Source: Kitasatospora sp. MAA4 (GTDB lineage Bacteria > Actinomycetota > Actinomycetes > Streptomycetales > Streptomycetaceae). From it: a stretch of DNA of 64,000 nucleotides. Below, one piece after another: positions 34,564 through 43,273 of the stretch (its first letter is position 1; the number at the start of each line of letters is the position of its first letter). The stretch covers positions 62,001 through 126,000 of the forward strand of contig NZ_JARZAI010000011.1 in assembly GCF_029893355.1 (NCBI RefSeq), read 5' to 3'. The notes below the pieces were generated by a model, which did no database searches, was not told where the DNA came from, and worked only from the letters and a program-made list of their open reading frames with translations. The position numbers were made by a program, and so were the translations under genes.

Positions 34564-37011
34564 TCACTCCTTGAGGTTGTGTCGGACGTAGACCCAGACC
34601 AGTTCGAGCAGCAGCCCGGCCGCCAGCGCGATGGCGACGCCGGTCAACGGGTCCCGGAGGCCGACCAGCTTCAGCTGGAAGAAGTTCGAGAGCCACGGCA
34701 CGGTCAGCACCAGGGCGAAGGCCCCGCCCATGGTGCCGATCAGCAGCAGCCGCCACCAGCTGTAGGGCCGGGCCACGATCGCCAGCACCCAGATCGCCAC
34801 CAGGAAGAGGGTCAGGGTGGCGACGCTGGTGTCGGCGGTCAGGTCGGTGGCGTGGTCGGAGCGGGCCAGCGCGTACGCGGTGAAGGTGGCGGTCCCGGCG
34901 ATCACGCCGCCGGGCACCGCGATCCGCAGCACCCGCTTCACGAAGCCGGTCCTGGCCCGTTCGTTGTTCGGCGCCAGCGCCAGGAAGAAGGCCGGGATGC
35001 CGATGGTCAGCGAACTCAGCACGGTGGAGTGCCGGGGAAGGAACGGGTACGGCAGCTGGGTGAAGACCACCAGCAGGGCCAGCAGCACCGAGTAGACCGT
35101 CTTCACCAGGAAGAGGCTGGCCACCCGCTCGATGTTGCCGATCACCCGACGGCCCTCGGCGACCACCGAGGGCAGCGTGGCGAAGCGGTCGTCCAGCAGC
35201 ACGATCTGCGCGACCGCGCGGGTCGCCTCGCTGCCGGAGCCCATCGCCACGCCGATGTCGGCGTCCTTGAGCGCCAGCACGTCGTTGACGCCGTCGCCGG
35301 TCATCGCCACCGTGTGGCCGCGCGACTGAAGCGCGCCGACCATGTCGCGCTTCTGCTGCGGGGAGACCCGGCCGAAGACGGTGGTGCGCTCCACGGTGTC
35401 GGCCAGCTCCAGCGGATCGGCGGACAGCGTCCGGGCGTCCACCGGGCGCTCGGCGCCGGGCAGGCCGAGGCCGGCGGCCACCGCGCCGACCGAGACCGCG
35501 CTGTCGCCGGAGATCACCTTGGCGTCCACCCGCTGGTCCGCGAAGTACCGCAGGGTCTCGGCGGCGTCCGGGCGGACCCGCTGCCGGAGCACCACCAGGG
35601 CCAGCGGCTGGAGGTCCTTGGCCGGGTCCGGGGCGTCCAGCGGGACGGGCGTGCGGCCGAGCAGCAGCACCCGCAGGCCCTGGGCGCCCAGCTCGTCCAC
35701 CTCGGCGAGCGCCGGGTGGCCGTCCGGCAGCAGCACGTCGGGAGCGCCGAGCAGCCAGCTGGCCTCGGTGCCGCCCGGCTCCAGCAGCTCCACGCCGCTC
35801 CACTTGCGCGCGGAGGAGAACGGCGCGGCCTCCAGCACCCGCCACTCCCGCCCGTCCGGCTCGCCCGGGCCGTAGGCGTCGATGACCGCCTGCATGCTGG
35901 CGTTGGGCCGGGCGTCCGCGCCGCCCATCGCGCTGAGCGCGCTCCGCAGCGACTGCTGCTGCGCGCCGTCCAGCGGGCGCAGCTCCAGCACGTCCATGCC
36001 GCCCTCGGTGAGGGTGCCGGTCTTGTCCAGGCAGACGGTGTCCACTCGGGCCAGGCCCTCGATCGCGGGCAGCTCCTGCACCAGGCACTGCCGGCGGCCC
36101 AGCCGCACCACGCCGATCGCGAACGCCACCGAGGTCAGCAGCACCAGGCCCTCGGGGACCATCGGCACGATGCCGGCCACCGTGCGGCGGATCGCCTCGC
36201 GCCAGTCGTTGTGCTCCACCGACCACTGGCTGATCACCAGACCGAGCGCGGTGGGCACCAGCAGCCAGGTGATGAACCGCAGGATGGTGTCGATGCCGCT
36301 GCGCAGCTCCGACCTGACCAGGGTGAACCGGCTGGCCTCCTCGGCGAGCTGCGCCGCGTACGCCTCGCGGCCCACCTTGGTCGCGGTGAACGCCCCTGCG
36401 CCGGCCACCACGAAGCTGCCGGACATCATCGGGTCGCCCGGCTGCTTGAGCACCGGATCGGGTTCGCCGGTGAGCAGTGATTCGTCGATCTCCAGGCCGT
36501 CCGCCTCGCTGACCAGGCCGTCGACGATCACCTTGTCGCCGATGCCGAGCAGCACGGTGTCGTCCAGCACGATCTCGGCGACGGCCACCTGCTGCGCCTG
36601 CCCGTCCCGGCGGACCTCGGGCCTGGCCTCGCCGATCAGCGCCAGGCTGTCCAGGGTCCGCTTGGCGCGCACCTCCTGGACGATGCCGATCGCGGTGTTG
36701 GCGACGATCACCAGGCCGAACAGCCCGTCCTGGATCGGGCCGACCACCAGGATGATCCCGAACAGCACGCCGATGATCGCGTTGAAGCGGGTGAAGACGT
36801 TGGCCCGGACGATCTCGGCGATCGAGCGGCTGGAGCGCACCGGGACGTCGTTGACCTCGCCGCGGGCGACCCGCTCGGCCACCTCGGCGGCGGTCAGCCC
36901 GTGCCGCCGGCCCTGGCCGGGGCGGCTGGCGTGGGCGCCGGGGGCCGGATCGACCGCCGCCTCCGCCCGGGCGGGGCCGGGGTCGGCTGTGTCCTCCGCA
37001 GGGTGGGTCAT
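34564..37011 (-). CDS. Cation-transporting P-type ATPase (CtpE-like)
   Basis: An 815-aa integral-membrane pump. The phosphorylated Asp is in VCLDKTGTLT, the actuator loop has LTGEPDPV, helix M4 carries VPEGLVLLTSVAF, and the hinge is MTGDGVNDVLALKDADIGVAMGSGSE. About ten membrane spans are predicted, with MLTIGIPAFFLAL-type sequence in M6-M7. The PEGL motif and C-terminal organisation resemble mycobacterial CtpE, a calcium-type pump; the exact ion is not certain. I start it at ATG 37011. The first 60 residues are a disordered Ala/Pro-rich stretch. Confidence 0.9.
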   Translation of the reverse strand: MTHPAEDTADPGPARAEAAVDPAPGAHASRPGQGRRHGLTAAEVAERVARGEVNDVPVRSSRSIAEIVRANVFTRFNAIIGVLFGIILVVGPIQDGLFGLVIVANTAIGIVQEVRAKRTLDSLALIGEARPEVRRDGQAQQVAVAEIVLDDTVLLGIGDKVIVDGLVSEADGLEIDESLLTGEPDPVLKQPGDPMMSGSFVVAGAGAFTATKVGREAYAAQLAEEASRFTLVRSELRSGIDTILRFITWLLVPTALGLVISQWSVEHNDWREAIRRTVAGIVPMVPEGLVLLTSVAFAIGVVRLGRRQCLVQELPAIEGLARVDTVCLDKTGTLTEGGMDVLELRPLDGAQQQSLRSALSAMGGADARPNASMQAVIDAYGPGEPDGREWRVLEAAPFSSARKWSGVELLEPGGTEASWLLGAPDVLLPDGHPALAEVDELGAQGLRVLLLGRTPVPLDAPDPAKDLQPLALVVLRQRVRPDAAETLRYFADQRVDAKVISGDSAVSVGAVAAGLGLPGAERPVDARTLSADPLELADTVERTTVFGRVSPQQKRDMVGALQSRGHTVAMTGDGVNDVLALKDADIGVAMGSGSEATRAVAQIVLLDDRFATLPSVVAEGRRVIGNIERVASLFLVKTVYSVLLALLVVFTQLPYPFLPRHSTVLSSLTIGIPAFFLALAPNNERARTGFVKRVLRIAVPGGVIAGTATFTAYALARSDHATDLTADTSVATLTLFLVAIWVLAIVARPYSWWRLLLIGTMGGAFALVLTVPWLSNFFQLKLVGLRDPLTGVAIALAAGLLLELVWVYVRHNLKE

Positions 37012-37082
37012 GGCACCGACTCTACGGGCGCGAAATGTCCGGTGCGTGCTACTTACATCCGATTTCGGGCCGTCCGAGTGCC

Positions 37083-37349
37083 CTAAGGCTGATCGGTGCC
37101 GGCCGCGCGGTCGCGCAGGATGGCCGCCCGGCGGGCCCGGCAGTACCAGAGGCCGATCAGTCCGAGCAGTCCGCCGCTGAGGCAGACCCACTGCCAGTTG
37201 CCGTGTCCGTGGCCCTGGGCCTGAAGGGTGCTGTGGAACGGGAGCAGGACGACGAAGGCCAGGAACCAGAGTGCCGTGCCCGCGCCGACGATCGCGACGT
37301 CGTTGGTTTCCAGCGGCGGGGGCGAGGGGCGCAGCGCGATCTTCGGCAT
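37083..37349 (-). CDS. DUF2530 membrane protein
   Basis: An 88-aa protein that begins with PPPLETNDVAIVGAGTALWFLAFVVLL, the family pattern of DUF2530, and has two membrane spans (the second is VCLSGGLLGLIGLWYC). The start ATG 37349 (MPKIALRPS) fits the family; ATG 37358 is an alternative. It lies upstream of the P-type ATPase on the same strand, with 71 bp between. Function unknown. Confidence 0.82.
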   Translation of the reverse strand: MPKIALRPSPPPLETNDVAIVGAGTALWFLAFVVLLPFHSTLQAQGHGHGNWQWVCLSGGLLGLIGLWYCRARRAAILRDRAAGTDQP

Positions 37350-37525
37350 GAGGCCCAAGCCTACGGGGGGCCGCCCGCGTCCGTCCGTCCCGGCTCCGGG
37401 TGTCTGTCCCGGCGCCGGGTTCTACGCGCGAAGATAGCGCGTGCACGACCGGCAATTCATACTTGGAGGCCCCCAACCCCCATGCTTTCGCCCCATCCTT
37501 CTGCGCCCCCACCAGAGGACATCGC

Positions 37526-38989
37526 ATGCCATCCGTGGCCCAGCCGACCACCGAGTCGCCCGAGCCCCACCAGCAGGCGCCGCACACGCCTGCGGGCGTT
37601 CTGGACCGCTACTTCAAGATCTCGGCACGCGGCTCCAGCATCCCCCGGGAGATCCGCGGCGGTGTCGCCACCTTCTTCACCATGGCGTACATCCTGGTGC
37701 TGAACCCGATCATCCTGTCCAGCGCCGTCGACATGCACGGCACGCACCTGGGCACCGGCCAGCTGGTCACCGCCACCGCCCTCACCGCCGGGCTCACCAC
37801 CCTGCTGATGGGCGTGATCGGCAACGTCCCGATCGGCCTGGCCGCCGGCCTCGGCGTGAACACCATCGTGGCGCTCCAGCTGGCCCCCAAGATGACCTGG
37901 CCGGACGCCATGGGCATGGTCGTGCTCGCCGGGCTCGCCATCATGCTCCTGGTGGCCACCGGCCTGCGCGAACGGGTGATGAACGCCGTCCCGCTCGGCC
38001 TGCGCAAGGCCATCGCGATCGGCATCGGCTTCTTCATCACGCTGGTCGGCCTGGTCGACTCCGGCTTCGTCAGCCGCATCCCGGACGCCGCGCACACCAC
38101 CGTCCCGCTGGAACTCGGCTCCACCGGCCACCTGGTGGTCTGGCCGGTGCTGGTCTTCATCCTCGGCCTGCTGCTCACCATGGTCCTGGTGGTGCGCAAG
38201 GTGCCCGGAGCGATCCTGGTCTCGATCGTGACGATGACGGTGGTCGCGCTGATCATCGAGAAGTTCGCCACCATCCCCGCCGACGTCTGGGGTCTGACCG
38301 TGCCCAAGTGGCCCGGCAACCCGGTCGCCGCGCCGGACTTCTCGCTGGTCGGCAAGGTCAGCCTGTTCGGCGGCTTCCACCAGGTCGGCCTGCTGACCGG
38401 CGTGCTCTTCGTCTTCACGGTGCTGATGTCGAGCTTCTTCGACGCGATGGGCACCATCCTCGGCGTCGCCGACGAGGCCCACCTGCTGGACGAGAACGGC
38501 GACCTGCCCGGCATGAGCCGGGTCCTGATGGTGGACGGCATCGCCACCGCCCTCGGCGGCGCGACCTCCTCCTCGGCCAACACCTGCTTCGTCGAGTCGA
38601 CGGCCGGCGTCGGCGAGGGCGCGCGGACGGGCTTCGCCAGCATCGTCACCGGCGCGCTCTTCATGATCGCGCTCTTCCTCACCCCGCTGGCCACCATGGT
38701 CCCCGCCCAGGCCGCCACCCCGGCCCTGGTCACGGTCGGCTTCCTGATCCTGGCGAACTCCATCCGGGAGATCGACTGGAACGACTACACCATCGCGATG
38801 CCGGCCTTCCTGACCATGGTCCTGATGCCGTTCACGTACTCGATCACCAACGGCATCGGCATGGGCTTCATCACCTTCTGCATCCTGCGCATCGCCACGG
38901 GACGGTGGCGCGAGGTCTCGCTGCCGCTGTACGCGGTCGCGGCGGTCTTCGTCTTCTACTACATGATCCCGGCCCTCGGCCTGGCGTAG
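37526..38989 (+). CDS. NCS2-family purine permease (AzgA type)
   Basis: A 487-aa transporter of adenine, guanine or hypoxanthine. About 13 membrane segments are visible; ATFFTMAYILVLNP, ANTCFVESTAGVGEGARTGFASIVTG and GLAAGLGVNTIVA are the AzgA-type motifs, the first with the conserved MAYI of helix 1. The N-terminal 30 residues are soluble. I chose ATG 37526 (MPSVAQP). It is divergent from DUF2530. I looked for a purine riboswitch in the 176-bp upstream region and found none. Confidence 0.93.
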   Translation: MPSVAQPTTESPEPHQQAPHTPAGVLDRYFKISARGSSIPREIRGGVATFFTMAYILVLNPIILSSAVDMHGTHLGTGQLVTATALTAGLTTLLMGVIGNVPIGLAAGLGVNTIVALQLAPKMTWPDAMGMVVLAGLAIMLLVATGLRERVMNAVPLGLRKAIAIGIGFFITLVGLVDSGFVSRIPDAAHTTVPLELGSTGHLVVWPVLVFILGLLLTMVLVVRKVPGAILVSIVTMTVVALIIEKFATIPADVWGLTVPKWPGNPVAAPDFSLVGKVSLFGGFHQVGLLTGVLFVFTVLMSSFFDAMGTILGVADEAHLLDENGDLPGMSRVLMVDGIATALGGATSSSANTCFVESTAGVGEGARTGFASIVTGALFMIALFLTPLATMVPAQAATPALVTVGFLILANSIREIDWNDYTIAMPAFLTMVLMPFTYSITNGIGMGFITFCILRIATGRWREVSLPLYAVAAVFVFYYMIPALGLA

Positions 38990-39008
38990 CCGACTGCCCC
39001 TGCTCTAA

Positions 39009-39039
39009 GGCCCTTCCGCGCGACCGGCGCGGGAGGGCC
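39009..39039 (+). terminator. Hairpin terminator after the purine permease
   Basis: A 13-bp stem (39009-39021 with 39027-39039) with one G-T pair and a GACCG loop, 20 nt after the stop. Confidence 0.85.
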
Positions 39040-39065
39040 CGCGGCGTTGGGGCGCAGGCGGTGTG

Positions 39066-39572
39066 TCAGGTGGTCGGCTCGGCGAGGAACTGGCGGGGTG
39101 GGGCGAGGAGTTGGGCGGCGGTGGCGCGGTTGCCGGGGCGGGCGGCGGCGGTCATGGCGGTGGCGGCCTCGGTGGCGGTGGCCCATGGGGGGACGACCAG
39201 GAGGAGGAAGTGGTCGTCCAGGCTGCGGGTCACGCTGACGGTGTCGGCGCCGGCGGAGAACCGGCCGATGCGGATGGCGAGGCCGTCGACGGTCAGGCAG
39301 CGCGGGATGTCGTCCCAGCCGGAGGTGTCCAGGCCGACGCGGCTGATGTGACCGAGGTGGGCCGTCAACGCCGTGATCAGGCACGGCAGTTCGGCTTCGA
39401 CGTCGCGGGAGCGAGGCCACCAGGCGCCGTCGAACATGCCGGCGCGGGTGAGGGTCGGCTCCAGGCTCAGCCGGGGGCGGGAGGGCAGCGGGTAGAGCGG
39501 CGAGAGGTGGCGGCGGGAGGTCCGGTACGGACGTAGGGGGAGGTCGTTCGATGCCGTGCTCTTCGACACCAT
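39066..39572 (-). CDS. DUF5994 protein
   Basis: A 168-aa soluble protein. RLSLEPTLTRAGMFDGAWWPRSRDVEAELP (residues 33-62) followed by HLGHISRVGLDTSGWDDIPR is the DUF5994 pattern common in streptomycetes. The C-terminal part (LLVVPPWATATEAATAMTAAA) is helical. No function is known. The ATG start at 39572 is the first of several possible starts. Confidence 0.78.
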   Translation of the reverse strand: MVSKSTASNDLPLRPYRTSRRHLSPLYPLPSRPRLSLEPTLTRAGMFDGAWWPRSRDVEAELPCLITALTAHLGHISRVGLDTSGWDDIPRCLTVDGLAIRIGRFSAGADTVSVTRSLDDHFLLLVVPPWATATEAATAMTAAARPGNRATAAQLLAPPRQFLAEPTT

Positions 39573-39675
39573 GGCGCGTGCCGCCTGTCTCGGCTCCTGC
39601 GGAGGCCGACTCTGCTGCCCAGGGCGACACCGGCGCGGTCGCCGACGTGCGGTAGGTCCTCGGTACCTTCGACGG

Positions 39676-39705
39676 TACTCCGCTGCCGGGCTGAACGGCG
39701 GAGTA
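39676..39705. promoter_or_regulatory. Inverted repeat TACTCCGC/GCGGAGTA upstream of the CBS gene
   Basis: Perfect 8-bp arms (39676-39683 and 39698-39705) with a 14-nt spacer in the region between DUF5994 and the CBS-domain gene. A TAGGGT box, a typical streptomycete -10 hexamer, begins at 39704 and overlaps the right arm. It may be an operator or a small hairpin; no regulator is known. Confidence 0.35.
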
Positions 39706-39818
39706 GGGTGGGGCTACCCAGGGCACTTCGTATTCCGGTCCTCGTTCCGGCGTCGTCCAGGGTGAGCGACAACACCGGGCGGGTGCAGGCCCGCCCCGGG
39801 ACAGGCAGCGGTGCGACC

Positions 39819-40280
39819 GTGACTATCGCCATCACCCGAACGAGTAGCTCGACCACCGCGACGGCCGGCAGCCGTCCTTCGACCGTCGCCAAGGCGATGA
39901 ACCGACCCGGGCACCAGATCTCCGACGACACCCTCGTGGACAAGGCGCTGGAGATCCTCTGCGGCGCGCAGGTCGACCACCTGCTGGTGTCCGGCAGCGA
40001 CGGCCGGTGCGTGGGGCTGGTGACCCGGGCTCAGCTCGCGCCGTACCTGCCGCGCTCCTGGTACACCGCGCGCACCCCCGTCCGGTCCATCGTGCGCCAG
40101 AGCGGACCGTTCGCCTGGCCCGGCATGGCGATCGGTTCGGCGGCCGAGGCGATGCGGATCAGGGAGTTCGACGCCTGGCCCGTCGTGGACGACGACGGCT
40201 ACGCCGTGGGCGTCCTGTATTTGGAGAAGGCTGAGGCGGCCGTGGCCGTGGGGTCATTCGTCGGGGCGATCGCCGCGTAG
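39819..40280 (+). CDS. CBS-domain pair protein
   Basis: A protein of about 153 aa made of two tandem CBS motifs. The first is VAKAMNRPGHQISDDTLVDKALEILCGAQVDHLLVSGSDGRCVGLVTRAQL; the second is degenerate: AAEAMRIREFDAWPVVDDDGYAVGVLYLEKAE. CBS pairs bind adenosyl ligands such as AMP or ATP and act as sensors. The start is uncertain: GTG 39819 is used here, but GTG 39762 would add 19 residues and neither has a good ribosome binding site. The 3' end overlaps the convergent GGCT-like gene by 27 bp. Confidence 0.68.
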   Translation: MTIAITRTSSSTTATAGSRPSTVAKAMNRPGHQISDDTLVDKALEILCGAQVDHLLVSGSDGRCVGLVTRAQLAPYLPRSWYTARTPVRSIVRQSGPFAWPGMAIGSAAEAMRIREFDAWPVVDDDGYAVGVLYLEKAEAAVAVGSFVGAIAA

Positions 40281-40925
40281 GGCGGTGAGGACGGCCGTCG
40301 GCGTCCAGGTGCCGGCGGCTCCCGGGCGGGTGGCGAGGTAGTCGGCGCTGCGTACGGGGGACCAGCCGTGGGCGGTGTGCAGGCCGCTGGCGAGATGGCG
40401 CAGGTAGCGGGCGGCGGGGGCGTTGAGCGGCGCGTCGGCGATGCGCCAGGGAGCAGTCACGGTGAGGACGGGGATGCCGTCCAGCAGCCCCGGGCAGATC
40501 AGTGTCTGGTACCGGCCCGGCCCGAACTCGTCCCGGCCGCAGGCGAGGACGGTGCTCAGGTCGAGATCGTGGCCGGTCGGGTGGCGCATCTCCTGGGCGG
40601 CGAGGTCGGAGAACTGCTCGGCGCTCAGGAGGTAGGCGCGAGCTGGCGTTTGGTCTGGGGCGAGCGGGTCGTAGAAGGCCATGGCGCCGGTCCAGACGGT
40701 GGACTCCCACGCGAAGTGCAACCGACCGGGCAGCACGACGGGTTCGTCCCGTCGGGGCGGGCGCGGGTCGCGGCAGCCCGGGTTGCGGTGCGCGCCGCCC
40801 GGGGGCACGCCGCCGGCCAGGTAGCAGGTCAGCCGGTCGAGGTGCATGTTGGAGCCGTAGGCGGCGTACCACACGAGTTTTGGCGTGAGAGTTGAGTGGC
40901 CGTCAAGTCGGGTGAGGGGGAGCAC
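40254..40925 (-). CDS. Gamma-glutamylcyclotransferase-fold protein (histone-deacetylase-annotated type)
   Basis: A 223-aa protein. VWYAAYGSNMHLDRL near the start is the YGSN motif of the GGCT/butirosin BtrG fold, and ARAYLLSAEQFSDLAAQE with TVTAPWRIADAPLNAPAARYLRHLASGL follow. I chose GTG 40925, which has AGGAC seven bases upstream; there is no ATG at a sensible position. Many database entries with this motif carry the misleading label histone deacetylase. Substrate unknown. Confidence 0.72.
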   Translation of the reverse strand: MLPLTRLDGHSTLTPKLVWYAAYGSNMHLDRLTCYLAGGVPPGGAHRNPGCRDPRPPRRDEPVVLPGRLHFAWESTVWTGAMAFYDPLAPDQTPARAYLLSAEQFSDLAAQEMRHPTGHDLDLSTVLACGRDEFGPGRYQTLICPGLLDGIPVLTVTAPWRIADAPLNAPAARYLRHLASGLHTAHGWSPVRSADYLATRPGAAGTWTPTAVLTALRGDRPDE

Positions 40926-41047
40926 GTTTCGTCCTGTGATGGGTGGGGAAATTGGCCGTGCGGCGCTCTGCCCATTCTTCGATGCGCGTAGCACAGTGAG
41001 GTGCGGGCAGACTGCCCGGTGAGGGTAGCGGGAGGGGGCACAGACTG

Positions 41048-41971
41048 ATGGTGCGACGGGACCCAACCAGGGTGGACGAGGCGGACTTTCTACCGGAGCC
41101 GTTCCAGACGGCAGACCAGGCATCTCTTTCCGGACAGCGGATGACCCTGCGCTGGTACCGGGGACTGATCCTGATGCTGGTGGCGGCAGCGGCGGTCGGA
41201 GCGGTCACCGGACCGGGGAAGCTGGGCAAGACCGATCTGGCGCCACTCGTCTCGGTGGCCGCCTTCGCAGTGGCGGGATTCTTCTGGTCCCGGCTGCGGC
41301 GGCACAATCCGCAGGCCGGGTGGTACGAAGCGCGAGCCGTCGCCGAGTCGGTGAAGACGCTGGCCTGGAAGTACACCGTCCGGGCCCGTCCGTTCGGCGG
41401 CCCTGCGGACTCGGCCGAGGTGGACCAGGAGTACCTGGGCCAGGTGACCGATCTGCTGGAGGCGTTCCAGGACTCCGGCGCGATCCCGCACGGCGCGGCG
41501 GCTGAGATCACCGACGGGATGCGGGAGTTGCGGGCAGCCACGCTGACTGACCGGCGGCTGCTGTACATGCAGTTGCGGGTGCAGGGCCAGCGGACCTGGT
41601 ACCTGGCCAAGGCGGACGCCTGCGAGTCGCAGTCGGTGTCCTGGGGACTGGGCACGGCCGCACTCATGATCGTCGGTGGCGCGGCGGCGGTGGCCGAGGC
41701 GCTCGGGGCGCTGTCGGTGCAGATCTTCGGTGCCTGCTCGGCGGCAGCGGCGGCGATGATCGCCTGGACGCAGCTGAAGCAACTGCGGCCGCTGGTCTCG
41801 GCGTACCAGCTGGCGGCCAAGGAACTCGACGTGGTGTACGGCAAGTTGTCGACACTTGACCCGAACGAGCCGGACGCCGAGGCCGGTTGGGCGCGCCTGG
41901 CGGGCGACGCCGAGGACGCGGTCGCACGCGAGCACACGAGCTGGCGCGCACGGCGGGCCTTCCCCCGCTGA
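41048..41971 (+). CDS. DUF4231 (SLATT-like) two-helix membrane protein
   Basis: A 307-aa protein. Residues 25-75 hold the first hydrophobic pair (MTLRWYRGLILMLVAAAAVGAVTG and VSVAAFAVAGFFW). The second pair is near residues 200-245 (LGTAALMIVGGAAAVAEALG and IFGACSAAAAAMIAW). The intervening cytoplasmic segment ends in YMQLRVQGQRTWYLAKADACESQS, typical of DUF4231, which is related to SLATT domains of nucleotide-second-messenger-linked defence systems. No SMODS, SLOG or CBASS cyclase gene is adjacent. ATG 41048 follows GGGGGC. Confidence 0.72.
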   Translation: MVRRDPTRVDEADFLPEPFQTADQASLSGQRMTLRWYRGLILMLVAAAAVGAVTGPGKLGKTDLAPLVSVAAFAVAGFFWSRLRRHNPQAGWYEARAVAESVKTLAWKYTVRARPFGGPADSAEVDQEYLGQVTDLLEAFQDSGAIPHGAAAEITDGMRELRAATLTDRRLLYMQLRVQGQRTWYLAKADACESQSVSWGLGTAALMIVGGAAAVAEALGALSVQIFGACSAAAAAMIAWTQLKQLRPLVSAYQLAAKELDVVYGKLSTLDPNEPDAEAGWARLAGDAEDAVAREHTSWRARRAFPR

Positions 41972-42011
41972 CGGTGGGGAGGCCGGGGGAGAGGCCCGCC
42001 GTGCGTTCGGC

Positions 42012-42359
42012 TCAGGAGAAGATCACTGAGCGCAGCTTGAAGCTGTTGTTGCGGCTTTTGTACGGGTTGATCGAGTTGTAGTCGCCGGTGCAGTTCAGGC
42101 CGGTCCAGGCCGTCGCCGTCGAGTCGGTCTGGTTCTCCGGGTGGAAGGCGGGGTCGTAGGCCAGGTCCGTGACCTCGGGGAGGTTGATGCACACCCGGCT
42201 GTCGGGGTCGATCAGGGTGCTGATGTGCGGGGCGTCGACCGACCCGTACCGGTAAATGAAGCTGCCGTGGGCACTGGCGGCCGCCGAGGCCGAGCCGGGG
42301 ATGGAGAGGACGAGGCCGATCGCGCCGAGGGTGGCCACGACGGAGTTGCGCAGACGCAT
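42012..42359 (-). CDS. Small secreted protein of unknown function
   Basis: A 115-aa precursor. Residues 1-26 (MRLRNSVVATLGAIGLVLS...ASA) are a classical signal peptide, so a mature protein of about 89 aa is exported. It has two Cys that may form a disulfide, and the middle (RVCINLPEVTDLAYDPAFHPENQTDS) is rich in Asp, Asn and Pro. The end FKLRSVIFS suggests a compact beta structure. No family is recognised. ATG 42359. Confidence 0.68.
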   Translation of the reverse strand: MRLRNSVVATLGAIGLVLSIPGSASAAASAHGSFIYRYGSVDAPHISTLIDPDSRVCINLPEVTDLAYDPAFHPENQTDSTATAWTGLNCTGDYNSINPYKSRNNSFKLRSVIFS

Positions 42360-42549
42360 GAGGTGATCCCTTTGAATGGCATACGGGTGAATCGGGATCA
42401 CCTTAGAGCGGGGCGAATCGGACGAAACGGTTCTTCCGACGAGTACCGCGTGTCGGGGCCGCGGCCACAATTGGCGGCACGACGCAGCACGCGGCACAGC
42501 GGCGGTACGTCGACCTGGTGGCGAGCCTGAAGGGCTGACCTGCACAGCG

Positions 42550-42587
42550 GTGTGCGGGGCGGCTCCACCGGGAGCCGCCCCGCACAC
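42550..42587 (+). terminator. Perfect 17-bp hairpin
   Basis: Arms 42550-42566 and 42571-42587 are exact complements around an ACCG loop. It lies 37 bp past the stop codon of the opposing tpx gene on the minus strand, so it can serve that gene. On the plus strand it follows a short open end (RRYVDLVASLKG, stop 42536-42538) that lacks a start. Confidence 0.85.
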
Positions 42588-42623
42588 GTGCACGTCACAG
42601 GGCGAACGATGCCTGACGCAGCA

Positions 42624-43127
42624 TCAGTCGATGGCCTTGACGGCGGCGTCGTAGTCGGGCTCGTCGGCGATCTCGCTGACCAGCTCGGAGTGGATGACCT
42701 TGTTGTCGCCGTCCAGGACGACGACAGCGCGCGCCGCGAGACCGGCGAGCGGGCCGTCGGCGAGGGTGACGCCGTAGTCGGCCAGGAACTCCCGGCCGCG
42801 CAGGGTGGACAGGGTGACCACGTTGTCCAGGCCCTCGGCGCCGCAGAACCGGGACTGCGCGAACGGCAGGTCGGCCGAGATGCAGAGCACCACGGTGTCG
42901 GCCAGTTCGTTCGCCACCTGGTTGAACCTACGCGTGGACGCAGCGCAGGTGGGGGTGTCGATGCTGGGGAAGATGTTCAGGACCTTGTTCTTGCCGGCGT
43001 AGTGCGCGAGCGTGACGTCGGAGAGGTCCTTGGCCACCAGGGAGAAGGCCGGTGCGGCGGTCCCGGGCACGGGGAAGGTACCCGAGACGCTCACGGGGTT
43101 GCCCTGGAGAGTGACGGTGCTGCTCAT
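42624..43127 (-). CDS. tpx: Thiol peroxidase (Tpx)
   Basis: A 167-aa atypical 2-Cys peroxiredoxin that removes peroxides using thioredoxin. The peroxidatic Cys is Cys61 in SIDTPTCAASTRRFN and the resolving Cys is Cys95 in QSRFCGAEG. The family begins with the GNPVSVSGTFPVPG beta hairpin. I chose ATG 43127 (MSSTVTLQG), after GGAGCCTCTCC, rather than the longer frame. It stands alone; the hairpin beyond its stop is a probable terminator. Confidence 0.95.
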   Translation of the reverse strand: MSSTVTLQGNPVSVSGTFPVPGTAAPAFSLVAKDLSDVTLAHYAGKNKVLNIFPSIDTPTCAASTRRFNQVANELADTVVLCISADLPFAQSRFCGAEGLDNVVTLSTLRGREFLADYGVTLADGPLAGLAARAVVVLDGDNKVIHSELVSEIADEPDYDAAVKAID

Positions 43128-43273
43128 GGAGAGGCTCCTGAAGAAGTAGCGGAGTGGGGCGGTGGACGCTCGCATGGGCCCGCCCTGCGGCCAAGTCCAC
43201 TCGTCGCGTCCAGGAGCAGCCAATCAGATGCGCGCGACCCGCCGCCGGTGGGTGGGCAAGCTGATGCCCCGTC

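Noticed and set aside
37350..37525. Purine riboswitch upstream of the NCS2 permease
   Set aside because: I looked for the three-stem junction consensus and found no matching core.
41887..42081. Small plus-strand frame at the end of the DUF4231 gene
   Set aside because: It overlaps the real gene in another frame, has no ribosome binding site, and its end runs antisense into the secreted-protein gene.
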